Shown here piece by piece: positions 22,071 to 33,500 of a stretch of DNA of 64,000 nt (positions within the stretch are counted from its first letter, which is position 1; every line of letters starts with the position of its first letter). The position numbers and the translations under genes are program-made. The stretch comes from Arachnopeziza araneosa (Eukaryota; Ascomycota; Leotiomycetes; Helotiales; Arachnopezizaceae), in contig QYAI01000007.1 in the NCBI GenBank assembly GCA_003988855.1, forward strand, positions 434,001 through 498,000, read 5' to 3'. The notes under the pieces are model-generated. The model did not search any database and was not told the DNA's origin. It saw nothing but the letters and a program-made list of their open reading frames with translations.

Positions 22071-22723
22071 GACGGAAGTGAGGCTGAAGATGGGATGATG
22101 CGTTGCCAAGAGATGGAGAAAGGAGAGATCCCTTGAGTTGGCGTTGGGCTCGCAAGTCCGGCAGGAAGCGGGGGGACGCTGACTGGGCGTTGTTTCGTAC
22201 ATCGATGGCGGAAAGAGGCAGCTCCTTCCTTCTGCTGTTTCTCAATCCTCACCACCACTGTACCCAGCGCAAGTCGTCCACGTCTCCGCTGCGTAGAAGA
22301 ATGCCTACGAGAATGAGTAGCCGTTGTGAGATCTCCGATACCCGAGCCTTGGCAGGTCCCGTTGCACGGTGAAAGGTCGAGCAGCTCACGAGAGGAAGGA
22401 TTAAGGTTAATCAATTCACACGGCGGCTGAGGGTTCCCGTAGCATGGTTGGGGAGGGAAGGGGATGGGGATGGAGGAGCGACGCGTGTTCATACCGGAGA
22501 TTCCTCTCTCTCAGGTCTTCCTATAATTAGAAGGTGCACCACCACGCATGGATCAGGCGAGATGGGTGCCGACTTACTCTTTCTAGGGGGAATGATGGTG
22601 CTTGCCAAGTTGGGTCGGATGAGGGAGAAATGAAGGGGAAAGATCCGTGGGTTAGTTTGAGTTAGCTAGTACTTGGCTTGGTTTCCTAGATCATCATTCT
22701 TTCCCTCGATTACAGTGGTGTGT

Positions 22724-22770
22724 GTACAGTACAGTACAGTACTGTATGTACGTACTGTACTGTACTGTAC
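22724..22770. repeat. Perfect 19-bp inverted repeat built of GTACA units
   Basis: The left arm 22724-22742 and right arm 22752-22770 are exact reverse complements with a 9-base loop (tgtatgtac). Each arm is itself nearly four GTACA/TGTAC pentamers, so the element could form a cruciform or a double-stranded RNA hairpin. Confidence 0.85.
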
Positions 22771-24116
22771 GTCCTTCTCTGGTTGGCATGTCCGATTAGA
22801 TTACGATGCAGGTGAGGCCAGGATTCCTTCCCGGCTGTGGGGTTTGAATCCTTCCTCCTTCCTCCTGCTGCCAAGCCCAGCCGCAACGGTAGTCGGCGGT
22901 AGCCAACCGTTGCGCCCGGGGATGGGGGAGAGGGCAAAACAGGGGCCAGAGCACATGCCCCTTCGGTTCTAATCTGGCCAGCGCTCTATCTCAATCTCGG
23001 GGCCGTGACGAATGACCCATCAATTTGATGCATCGACAAGACCTAGGGCAACCACCAGCCAACCAACCTACTCGATCCGAGCAGGTGCGTTGCCGTCCGT
23101 TCCTGCCCTTTCCTCGGCGGTGACGAAGCCCTCTCTGCATGCAACCGTGAGAAGGTTCCAGGTACAGTAGGGAGCCCATCGCATCAATTGCTAAAATCAA
23201 ACGGAAGAAACAGATGAAAAAGGAGCCCCATCGCAGGTCCACCTTTTCATGCCTTGGGTGAAATTGTTTGAGATGACGCCCCTGGGCGTTGCGCTTGTCC
23301 GCTGTGGCTGCGGGTACCCCGTTGGGCGTTTGTGTCAGCTTCAACCCCCATCAGGTTGTCATCATCGAATATCATGGGCCTGTTGGATCTGCAAGCCCCT
23401 ACCAACACTTTGACCATGGCCGCTGTCCTGGGCGACGCGCGGTCGGAATCCACAAGCGATTCCTCACAAGCACCGCACAGCTCATGACTGTCATCTCATC
23501 GTCCCGGCCGTGGCTCGCCAGTTGGAGTATCAGTGGGCAGGTTGGTGAAATTGACACATGGAGATCCGCGCCACACCAGCCCAAGCAACCCACACACCAT
23601 CCAGAGGCTCATCTCTGCGAACCCTAATCAGTCGAGACGTCACGCTGAGAGTGCTTTGGTGGATCCAAAACCCTTCCCACTCTGGCCAAGGCTCTCTTCC
23701 GTCGCCAGATAAGTCAACAGGGTGGAATGGCCAATCAACCCCGAGCAAGCCGACGTCCAAGTCTCTCTACTCTGCAGAGTAGTTGGAGACGGAGGAGTCG
23801 TGTCGTACTCCTTACAGCGTTGGTCCAGGATCGGCCTATGGCAAGGGCCCTTTGCCGGCTCTCCGGGTCGAATACTTGAACCTCCAACCCCCTCGAGCCA
23901 CACCTTCGCTCGCCACCAATTCGTCGTCTTGACATCTAAATACCTTCTTTCTCTACATCACATCTCTATCGAGTCTTCGGCCTCGCGTCTCCACCAGCCG
24001 TGCATCGTTGGTTACACGTCAAACTGCCCGCTTCATCTCGTCTCCCATCCACATCCGCCCTCGGCAAGACGACAGGCGAATGTGGCGCGTCATTCCACAT
24101 TCAAGGTGAAGACAGA

Positions 24117-25567
24117 ATGAGTGGTCGGCAGGAGAACGTTAAATGGGTTGATGTACGTTGACATTGTCTCTTTACTGTGCCCTTTTCGTGCATTCAACTT
24201 CCTGATGCCAAGAAAGCTCGGCTCACCAGTATGGGCAGGGTCTCAGAGGCTTCGCTTCGCTCCTGGTGGTATTCACACACGTTGCCCGCGCTTTTGATGA
24301 GGACCTCTTCAAACCAACATCCGGGGAAGGACTCCCACCTCGGATCCTTCAGTATCCCATCATACGAATCCTGTTCCAGGGAAGGATCGGTGTAACAATA
24401 TTTTCTCTCGTCACCGGATATGTGTGTGCCTTGAAACCCATTCGACAAATCAGAGCAGGACACCCAGAACAAGCTTTCACTTCCATTGCCAAGAGCGCCT
24501 TTCGTCGAGTACCTCGCCTGATTCTGCCAGCAGCGATAGCTACGACGCTAATATGGCTATTCTGTCAGTTTGGAGTTTTCGAGGTGGGGAATCGGATACC
24601 CAGTTGGTGGGTCAACTATACATCGCCGGATATGACTCCTTATATCGGTGAAGCGATCAAGAGTTTATTTTACCACTTAATTACGACCTGGACGAGATCA
24701 TGGAATATCTACGACAACAATCAATGGACTCTTCTTCCGCTCCTGAAAGGAAGCATGCTAGTCTACATGTTCCTGGTCGCCACGGCATATTGCAAATCAA
24801 AATATAGGATGATGATTGAGCTCGGCCTTTTCGTCTACTATTATATCAGCAATGATTGTAAGTATTCCTTCACCCCGATCTACGGCCGCTAATGTTTCCA
24901 AGCTGCGTTCGGCATGCAGTTCTTCTTTGGCGCCTTCCTCTCGGACCTTTCGCAACACCCGCCTCATCTTGCCTGGCAAGCAGCTCGTAAATGGCCTGCC
25001 CAGATCCTCTCTCCAATCCTCATTCTCTTTGGCCTCCTTCTAGCCTCTTACCCCGAGGACAAAGCCCAATGGATGCGCTGGTCTGAAATCATGGGCCAAT
25101 CATCGGTTTACATCTTCCCGAAAGACAACGACACTCCCCGTTACTACTCTGGTGTTGGACTTCTCTTCATAGCGCTCGGAATCCATTTCTCGACTACCGC
25201 GAAAACCTTCTTATCTAATCAATATCTTCTTTGGTTCGGAAAGAACTCCTTTGCGGTTTATTTATTGCACGGTGCTCTACTGAGGTGGTTGCTGGTGTGG
25301 ATGTATTTCGGTGTTACGATACCGGGTGACATCATCCATGAGGATGGCAGTACTGAACGTGGATCTCTGCCAGTTCCCGGAAGAGCAAGGTGGTATTTTT
25401 GGCTACCGATTTGGTTTGGGATCTTATACGCGTTAGCGAATCTTTGGACGAAGTATGTGGATCCTTGGTGTGCCAGGTTGACAGAGAGTTTGATTAGACA
25501 CGTCTTTGAGGAGCCACCACCACCACCACCAGCTCCGAATGTGGAGAAACCGTTGTTGCCTCAATGA
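24117..25567 (+). CDS. Acyltransferase-3 family integral membrane protein
   Basis: Exons 24117-24152, 24239-24857, 24903-25567; 439 aa. The splice of the 12-codon first exon gives WVD-GLRGFASLLVVFTHVARAFD, the diagnostic first helix of the acyltransferase-3 (OafA/NodX-like) family, with the histidine of the FTH motif taken as the acyl-transfer residue. About ten hydrophobic segments follow, including RIGVTIFSLVTGYVCAL, RVPRLILPAAIATTLIWLF, MQFFFGAFLSDL, ILSPILILFGLLLASY, LLWFGKNSFAVYLLHGALLR and YFWLPIWFGILYALANLW. The C-terminus has a run of six prolines. Members acylate sugars, lipids or small molecules at membranes; the substrate is unknown. No partner enzyme lies next to it. Confidence 0.88.
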
Positions 25568-26970
25568 GAAGAGTAAGGAGGAACTCTTAGACTGTCATAT
25601 TTCAGTTCATATTTTACGGTGGTCTGGGAAAAGGCGTTGGTGGGATTTTGCCTCTTCACGTATTGGAGCGAGCACCATTATACCTATGCATCATATTGGA
25701 GTTTAGGGCATTTAAACGTTGAGCGTTAAGTGCGACTCACCGTCAGATGGATATAAGATGCGTGGAGCACTGTATATAGACAGGATCTAAACACGCACAT
25801 GACGAATTGAATTGTAAATAATATAACACGAATGATTTGAACCTCGTTTGTCTCGAATTGAATATTTTGCAAGGAGGACTGAACAATGAGATGAGTCCAG
25901 AATATGTCAAGGCGGTTAAACCACCATTCTCAAGGAACGTTAACGTCAAATACTAGAATGCGCAAATAATGTCTGTATATCAAGCAAAATACAGAGCCTT
26001 CTTGCAACATGGAAGCCCGCCTCCAGGCTTGGAAAGATTCGTCTTACCTTCAACGCCACACTATCGCGCACACGGATCGGTCTGGCTCATCCACGCAACA
26101 TTGATCACGAGAGACTTGATAGAAGCCAAGCCTCCATGTAACATCTCCCTAGATTCGATCCCGACGCACATTAGACTATCTGGGTTGATCAGTCGACTCG
26201 ACCTAGCTAACTCAAGCCCAGCAGTCTCTCGGTGATCTGGATAAGACAAAGCTCTCTCTCCACCCGCGAAGGAATTTCGGCCTTGGAGAGGTATCTCATT
26301 CTTTCAGGGTGGAGGTGTGCAAGGTACATGTGCAAGTGGGATGGCGTTGGCTGAGTGAAATTCGGATCGTATGGAGATGCGGGTAAGAAGGGATGGCTGG
26401 AGGACTGGTTAGGCCTGAGATAATGCTTGGGTGAACAAGGCGAGGGAAGGTGCTACTACAGATCTACTCTAGCTCTCTGCGGTGCTTTCCCGTTCGAGCC
26501 TCACAATCTTGGAGACGTTCATACTGATTGATATTAACCACGCTGTGGTTTAGTCACCAGCTCTAGAGAACGCGTAGGAATTGAATGTTGCTTGGTGCAA
26601 TCAGCTTCCATGTGAACTTGGGTTGGAAGAGGAAAAATAACCAAGATCTTCAAAGATGTGAATTGAGTCTAGATAAATGGAGCTTGATTGGTCTACATGC
26701 ATAACACCTTGTGAACCCGTCTCAATCTATCAGCATCACTCTTCCTTGAGAACACGGCCATGAAACCACCCCCGTTACTATCCAACGCGAGATGAACGCG
26801 TCACATCGCTTAGAGAGCGCGCCTCTGCTCCGATACTCTATAATATTAAATAGCAGGTTCGGTTGATACCAAAGGCGCAAGCAGGGCATGTCATCTGGCG
26901 GATGATTCGGGTCAACTCTTGCAGTCTATCACCTATTGGCACCGATAGAGTGGTAGACAACACGACAGGG

Positions 26971-27120
26971 GAAAAAAGGAAAAATCGACTGGACACCAAG
27001 GGAAATGGAGAAGATCGACTGGACACCAAGGGAGGTGGAGAAGATCGGCTGGGCACCAAGGGGAATGGAGAAAATCGACTGGTCACCAAGGAAAAATGAT
27101 AGAGGCGACTGGTCACCAAG
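26971..27120. repeat. 30-bp minisatellite, five units
   Basis: Five contiguous 30-base units with consensus GGAAATGGAGAAGATCGACT followed by GGACACCAAG, at 26971, 27001, 27031, 27061 and 27091. Units two and three differ at few positions; the outer two are more diverged. In one plus frame it encodes a decapeptide repeat (MEKIDWTPR-like). Confidence 0.9.
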
Positions 27121-27183
27121 GAGGAGACAGCTTCGAATGGACACCCAAAACGACAACAACGACAACCCGGACAAAAATCCCAC

Positions 27184-27204
27184 CCCCAGCCCGCCGGGCT
27201 GGGG
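27184..27204. repeat. Hairpin 1 (9-bp arms, 3-base loop)
   Basis: CCCCAGCCC / GGGCTGGGG perfect arms around GCC, GC-rich and stable. It lies 63 bases after the minisatellite. Confidence 0.75.
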
Positions 27205-27217
27205 TCTGGGGTTCTGA

Positions 27218-27237
27218 ACCAGGCCATCCGGCCTGGT
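27218..27237. repeat. Hairpin 2 (8-bp arms, 4-base loop)
   Basis: ACCAGGCC / GGCCTGGT perfect arms around ATCC, 13 bases after hairpin 1. Confidence 0.75.
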
Positions 27238-27413
27238 ATCAGTTTGCCAATTTTTTCTAGGTTCCTGAATTTTTGGGGGGGTTTTTGAATGAACTTCAGC
27301 TTCGAATTTACGCTGTTGTTTTCTTCTCGCTTAACGGAGAACTGAAAAAGGGGACGTCTCGGCAAGAATGCTGTAGTCGGACTTGATAAGTAATCACCAT
27401 TAATAATCTTACA

Positions 27414-29092
27414 ATGACAGTGAGATCCCAGATCAGTTCAACATTGATGAAAACTGACATCTACCGAATATCAATGTCGTCAAGTGATGCAACAATGATA
27501 ATCTATCCAGCACGGCGTCAAGGCCAAATACCAAGCAGCGGCGAACGCCGGGGCTTGAATGACCTCTCACAATCTTCCAAGGCAACTTTTTCCTCCAGAC
27601 CTAAGGTTGAGTACAGTGCCCAGAGATTTGCTTTTGTCAACTTCACTACGCCTGATAAGATCAAGGACCCGGAGATCAGGCGATTTGTTAGAGGTCATGT
27701 AGTAAAGGATTCAAGCCGAAAGAAGCGATTAGAGAAACTGAAAACCCAAGGAGATGGAGGCCACAGATATATAGACATTGCACCAGCAGATAATCCACTG
27801 AACCTGTTACCTGCTCTTCCAGTAATGGGAAAAGTCTCACTATCTCTCCCGACCAAAGGGATAGATCCCCACCCTGCACTCTCAGCAATTATATACCACA
27901 TCATCGCCATGGGAGACGCCATGTACCCACTCGTTTCCTCCTTCAAATTCAACCCGGTCAGTCCGGCCGCGTGGTTTCATTCGGCTCTTGAGGACGATGC
28001 GCTGTTCCATGCGCTGCTGTACACTACATCAACGTACGCGGGATTGATCTCGGGGACGACCGAGAGTAAAGAGTCGATCATCCACGTGGGGAAGAGCGTG
28101 TCGATCGTTAAGGAGAGGCTGGCGGGTTTGGGTAATGGCACAAGGAGGCCAGTTGAGGAAGGGACGATGAGGGCCGTGAGTTGTTTGGCTATTACTGAGG
28201 TAGATTACGCTCTAGGCGAAGGGGAGCTTGACTGACTCTCTCAAGGCACTTCGTGGGAATGTCGATGCGTTGAAGATTCATCTCAAGGGCCTTCAACATA
28301 TGATAACACTCAAAGGAGGTCTTTCCAAGCTAAGCATTCCACTTCAGCTGAAGGTTTATAGGTTAGTTTTCCTACACAGTCTTGACGTTATTGACAATTG
28401 TCAGGGTGGATTTAATGGCCGCTATGGACTATTTCTGTGCTCCTTATTTCTCCTCGCCTAATACTCTCCCACCTCTTGATTCCCTCGCCTCGCCTCGACC
28501 TCCATCTCTTCCGAGCAAATTACATATCCTCTTGAACTCCCTATCTCTTACTCAACACCTTTGTTCTACTCTGGCTTGCATGCACACCCTGTCCCAAACA
28601 ATCACCGCCATTCTCTCTTCATCCAAAACTTGCGCCGTCGCTGAACAAGTGGCGCTGTTGCATCACGCATATGCTCTCCGCTATGAACTGCTCTCTCATC
28701 CCTCGGAAATGCACGGCTTAGACGAAACACTGAGACTCAGTGCGCTGTTGTACCTGTATTCCACGCCCCGAGAATTCCCCTACTCGGCCGTGGGACCGCG
28801 AAATGTGGTGACGAGGATGAAGGAGCGGGTGTTGAGGGTGAAGATGGGGAGTGAGATGGAGGCGGGTTTAGTCATGTGGATGTTGTTTGTTTCTGGCATT
28901 GTGGCGAAGGGGGAAGATAGGGCTTGGTTTGTGATTCAAATAGAGAAGTTGACCGGGAGATTGAGAATTGGGAATTGGGAAGCTGTGAGGACAGGGTTGA
29001 AGGGACTGTGGTGGGTTCCAAAATTACACGAGAAAGTCTGTAGGGAGCTATGGGAAGAAGTTATGGTATTGAGATGTGGGCTGAAGGAATAG
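27414..29092 (+). CDS. Fungal transcription-factor-domain protein without a Zn2Cys6 cluster
   Basis: Exons 27414-28199, 28246-28361, 28405-29092; 529 aa. The N-terminal third contains FVNFTTPDKIKDPEIRRFVRGHVVKDSSRKKRLEK, the pattern found at the start of many fungal proteins of the fungal-specific transcription factor (DUF3468/Fungal_trans_2) class. The middle has SPAAWFHSALEDDALFHALL and the helical repeat ALKIHLKGLQHMITLKGGL typical of that domain. No cysteine-rich binuclear cluster is visible, so DNA binding is not shown. It is probably a nuclear regulator or a relative that lost DNA binding. An internal start at the methionine of MSSSDATM would shorten it by about 20 residues. The product acted on is unknown. 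Confidence 0.8.
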
Positions 29093-29266
29093 AAGGCTTG
29101 ATTGATCGAGCTTGTGAAAGTGTGCGGCGCAGCATTTGTTGCATTTATTGTGTCTTCTAACAGAGGAATAACGACCATCGAGTGGATATCTGCAAATCAA
29201 AACATAAGGTACGAAAAGTCTCTCATTTCATTCCGAGTTTCCTCGATGCCATGATCGACTCTCGAA

Positions 29267-29762
29267 TTACTCGGTGAAATCGGCTATCTCCTGCTTCGCT
29301 CCCTCGACAGCCGGAACCCACGGCAAACGACTTCGAGTGAAAATCTCCACCTGAGGGACAAAATCTCTAGCCGCATCTCCATCAACACATCCTGCCTTGA
29401 TGACCTAGAATCGGAAAGTCGGAGTCAGTTCACAAAACAATCGGAAGTTAATCTCTGAGACTTTGACTGACCATAGTTCCAGGATGTCCGGTGGTGCTTC
29501 GATACAGAAGGCTTCCACACTGCCCGCATGAATGGTTGGTGATGGAATTGCCATTGTCAGCGACCTTGGTCCATTCTACGAGTTTACCGGAGATGGGTTT
29601 GAGGCCATCAGAAGGATAGAGGGTGTTGAGAGCGAAGCCAACACCAGTGAGTTTTAGTTCATCCGTGCAATGACACTTAAATACCAGAAGCGGTACACCA
29701 GTGAACGAGATTTTGTTGAGACCGCAGAGACATGATGCTTGATTTGTAGGTGGGATGGACAT
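29267..29762 (-). CDS. GFA/CENP-V-fold protein with a substituted zinc ligand
   Basis: Exons 29762-29472 and 29404-29267; 142 aa. The glutathione-dependent formaldehyde-activating (GFA) fold binds zinc through cysteine pairs. Present are C11-L-C13, C30-H-C32 and C79-G-Q-C82 (SCGQCGSLLYR), and the second exon begins VIKAGCVDGDAARDFVPQVEIF, all as in fungal GFA-domain proteins. The motif CHCTDCRKLTG of relatives reads CHCTDELKLTG here, so the expected third cysteine is E35. Such proteins are often annotated as glutathione-dependent formaldehyde-activating enzymes, but most fungal members have no tested activity. With one ligand replaced it may bind zinc weakly or be inactive. It lies convergent to the transcription-factor-domain gene, with 174 bases between stops. 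Confidence 0.85.
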
Positions 29763-30520
29763 GATTGCACGCCGAGATTGAGATGTAGTTTTTGAGTATG
29801 GTGTCCAATGGTTGAAGCCTGTCTGAAATGGAATCCTGAGTTGAGAGAAAGTGACTTACAAAATTTATATTAAGCTGGACAGGTTCCTCTATTTATAATT
29901 CAAGGTCAGTAAACTTGGTCTGTGAGAGGCAGTATTTGGTGTTCTCCCTTCTAAAAAGCCGGCTTAGCAAGCTTGTTACTTTCTTGTCGGTATGTTGTTT
30001 CGGGGCTCAGTTGCAATTTCCTGATTGAGGTGCCTTAACCACATTTGGAAAGACATCTCAGAGTCGGAATTCATTTTTATGGGCATGGGAGTCACAAATA
30101 TTAATAGTATTGATCACTCATCAACCTCATCCTGGAAAACTTTGGTTGCGTTTTCCTAAAAGGATCGAGGACAAGTGAAGCGCCTTGGAATTGGTTGGTA
30201 TGACGCGGTATCAGCTCGATAAGTATGGATATATCGCACTATTTTGAGATCACTTGCCTCGTAACATTCATGCCAGTACAATTCGAGGAAGGAGAAGGAT
30301 GAAGAGGAATGTCAAGAAGGCGGTAGAACTTCGGGATCGAGTTGAGGTTTCACGTGACTAGGATCATCCCGTTATGCGGCAGAATTTCAGCCTTACCTCG
30401 CGACGCGCTCAATGGATCTCCTATGGGTGCTCAAGTAACTGCGAAGATCAAGTTCCTCTTCTGCTCTTTCGATATGCAACTCTCTCTCGTCTACGAATGA
30501 TACCTCCGTTATCTTGAGAA
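29763..30520. other. Divergent intergenic region
   Basis: 758 bases between the GFA-fold gene (-) and APC1 (+). Nothing recognised beyond presumed promoters. Confidence 0.5.
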
Positions 30521-33500
30521 ATGGCTTTGGTCACTTCATTAGGTCTTCATCAACCTACAGGACTGCAGTACGCGGTACAAGAGGGCTTTTTACCTTCCGA
30601 CCCACCCAGCACGTCCTACGAATGGCATATACACTCTGGCGTTAATGACGCATCTTCCTTGGAAGACGATGAGCTGCTAGTGACTCCACGATGTGTAATA
30701 TGGTCCCGTGGAGGAGTCTTTCGAAAGAATTATATGTTCGACTTGGAGAATGAAGAAGTTTCCCAAGCTTTATTGACTACATTTCCTAGTGTTGGCCCAC
30801 TTGCTACAAAGACCTCCAAATCTACCCCAGGAAACGGGTCTGCAAACCAGAGGGAACCAGCAATTGTGGTGTTTCTCAAAACACAAGCACATGTATATTT
30901 TCTTTCAGGAACCAGCCATGTCATACACTTACCCTTTGAGGTTGAATCCGCGACTGCGTCTCCAAATGGCTTGATCATTCAGAGGAAGCTGCGCGTCGAT
31001 AATCTTGTAGCCGCATCACTCAAGTTTCCTCGAGTCCCTCCAAATTCTTTCGTCTCATCACAGTCACAGCCATGGTCTGCTGCAAGCTCTCAGCAGTCGA
31101 CTTTTTCTATTGCGGACTTGGGCGCTCCAAAACAAATGCCAACACTCCAGTCGACATTGAAAGATCTATGGGATCCACCCACCCTGACAAATGACCTCAA
31201 TTGGCCTCGTCTTTTTTCTCTGTCCGATCCATTAGCGGAGATGGGTCTTGTCGTCGCACAATCATCAAATCCAGAAAATCAGAAGCAGAGGAGAAGTTCA
31301 GTAAAGTTATCGACATTGGACACAGCAGAAGAAATGCTCCATGTTTCCCGTCGAGGTGACTTCTCCTCGAAAACTGCAGAACATCCCCTTATACTTGCTT
31401 TAACTTTGAACCGCGAGACGAGCATGTACACGGTGTGGAAATTTGCTTATGTTGGAGATAATTCAAATCCAACTAATAAACCACGAGTTCTTAGTGGGAC
31501 AATGTCTCGTCGACGGAGTTCGTATGCTCCAGGAACAGCTACTGGAGCCACTACACCAGTTATCATCGGCCACCCGGCAGCAAGAGATGGCCCAGGTGTA
31601 AAGCAACACAAAGGCACCTCAAGGAGGAATACAAATCAAGACGAAGGAAGAGACAAAGTATCTGAGTTTGCTTCTTCTCTGGACCCCGATTTCGAAAATA
31701 CAGCTATTCCGCGAAGGAAATCTCGGCGCGTGAGCTCAATGTTGGCCAGGGCAGATCTGTCCGCTTCTCATGAGCGCTCAGCTTTCAATGATCTCGCAAC
31801 TGGACACCCTCATGCAACGAACAGACGGGGAGAATCACTCGGGAGCCAACATGCCAGGCTAAGCACAGGTATGGTGGCAAATGGCACAGGTTTCTCACAG
31901 CCATCTCAATTCAACAACAGTCTCAACAGTTTTCTTGATGCTCCGGTCGATGAGCTACTGGACGAGTTACGTGCTGGAGGAGATTTTGAAGGCTTTCACC
32001 ATATGGGCCTTGACGATGAGGAATTCGACGCCCTGAAGCAAGAAATTATTCTCACTAAAGTTTGCAGTGTCCCTGCTGAGCATAGTAATCTTCGATATTC
32101 GAGGCAAAATATGCCTGCCGCAGCTCAGTGTAAAATCTTCACCCTTACCGCACCACCATCAGCCGTCGACGAGAAGCAAAGAAATACAATTGTCATCTGT
32201 ATCTTAGATCCTGATGAAAAGAAACTGTTGGTAGTGACTTTATATACAACAAGCCACAAAGTCGAGGCTGATCTTGACCGCAATAAAAAAGGAGTCTTAA
32301 AATCAGACAAGGAGATCACTGTAGTTTCGTTAGGCTCTGTGATGAGAGCAAAAGGCGTCATTGATGCCTGCAGAATTGATGATGGTTCCATTTCTCGCAT
32401 TCTAGTCTTGACAGAGAGCCCGGATCCTTACGGAGAGTTAAGTCTTCAAGCTCCATGGAGTGTGCTCATGAAAGTACCATTACCCACAAAGTTTAATGTT
32501 AGCAACATAAGGAATCTGAGTCATAATTCTATACCTAATGGCAGACGGGAGGGTGGGTTCAGGCGAATTCTTAGCAAGGGACCTCGTGCTCTTTGCGGTC
32601 TAAGGAATTCGGGGCCACCAGGGCTTGTGGATTTGGTAGATGACGAGGGTAAAATACATCAACTTCAGTTCCTTCTCCAACCACGGAATCCACATGTGCG
32701 TAAAATTCTCGAGGTCTGTAGGGCAGTTCTTCCCGGATTAAAAGGTGGAGAGGGGGTCTTAGTATGTTGGTGGCATGTTATGCAGTGGCTTCGAGTCGAA
32801 AGCATAACTGCGGTAGATTCGGAATGGACTGGACTGGCTGTAACACTTTTCGCCATGGTTCTTGGCCTGGGCTCAACACCAAAAGCGGTCCAAAGCCAGA
32901 CACATACAAAACGAAAATCTCGATCTGGATTTCTAAGATCCAGTAGTGGAGCACAGTCTGATTCCGAAAGTTGGGAGTTAATGCAGACCGAGGAGGCGGC
33001 ACATGGAAGCCCATTCCCCTCTTGGGCAGAAAATGCTGGGTGGGCGTGGCTTACAGATGATGCTGAATCTTTCTCGAAACATTCAAGCGATTCCTCGTCC
33101 ATCTTTGAGCAATCAGGCAATGGGAACCCCTCATTCCTGCAGAAGCATGTGAAGCTCGCCCGGGACTTCGCAAGTACTACTTATGGTAATAACGCGATGT
33201 CTGAATGTCTCCCAACTTGTGGGAACAGAAACAATGCCGCTCGGAAGGCCGCACTTGCGGATACCTTTATTGGACTCCATTTACTAAGAGAAGAACAGAA
33301 ACTTGATACTATGGTCTCAGAGTCATTCAGTACGGGAAACCCGAGCCTCACACCAATCTTGGCGCAGATAGCCAGATGGCTTGGATGGTCAACTTGGATC
33401 CAGTATTACGAGCTGGAGGAGGCATCGCTGTTCGACTCAATCTACGACACAGGTATGTTCTTTTTTTCGAATGATTTTTCAAGTGGCAACGACTAAATAT

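Larger units (their letters stand above)
22017..24116. other. Divergent intergenic region
   Basis: 2.1 kb between the metacaspase (-) and acyltransferase (+) starts. It carries the microsatellite at 22025-22070 and the inverted repeat at 22724-22770. Several long overlapping open frames at 22.1-24.1 kb occur on both strands, most without an ATG start, with no recognisable domain. Confidence 0.5.
25568..27413. other. Intergenic region with minisatellite
   Basis: 1.85 kb between the acyltransferase and the transcription-factor-domain gene. The first 1.4 kb shows no gene. A 30-bp minisatellite (26971-27120) and two hairpins (27184-27204, 27218-27237) follow, then a run of seven G near 27276. 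Several frames stay open through the repeat because its unit length is divisible by three. Confidence 0.55.

Noticed and set aside
22836..22852. GGTTTGAATCC resembling a tRNA B-box
   Set aside because: No matching A-box or cloverleaf arms could be found around it.
22103..23960. Many overlapping open frames between metacaspase and acyltransferase genes
   Set aside because: Most begin with non-ATG codons, lack domains and overlap each other on both strands; judged to be chance frames in less AT-rich intergenic DNA.
16400..25567. RTA1-like, P450, metacaspase and acyltransferase genes as a secondary-metabolite cluster
   Set aside because: No synthase, terpene cyclase or other backbone enzyme is present, the genes are on mixed strands with large spacers, and a metacaspase lies between; not supported as a cluster.
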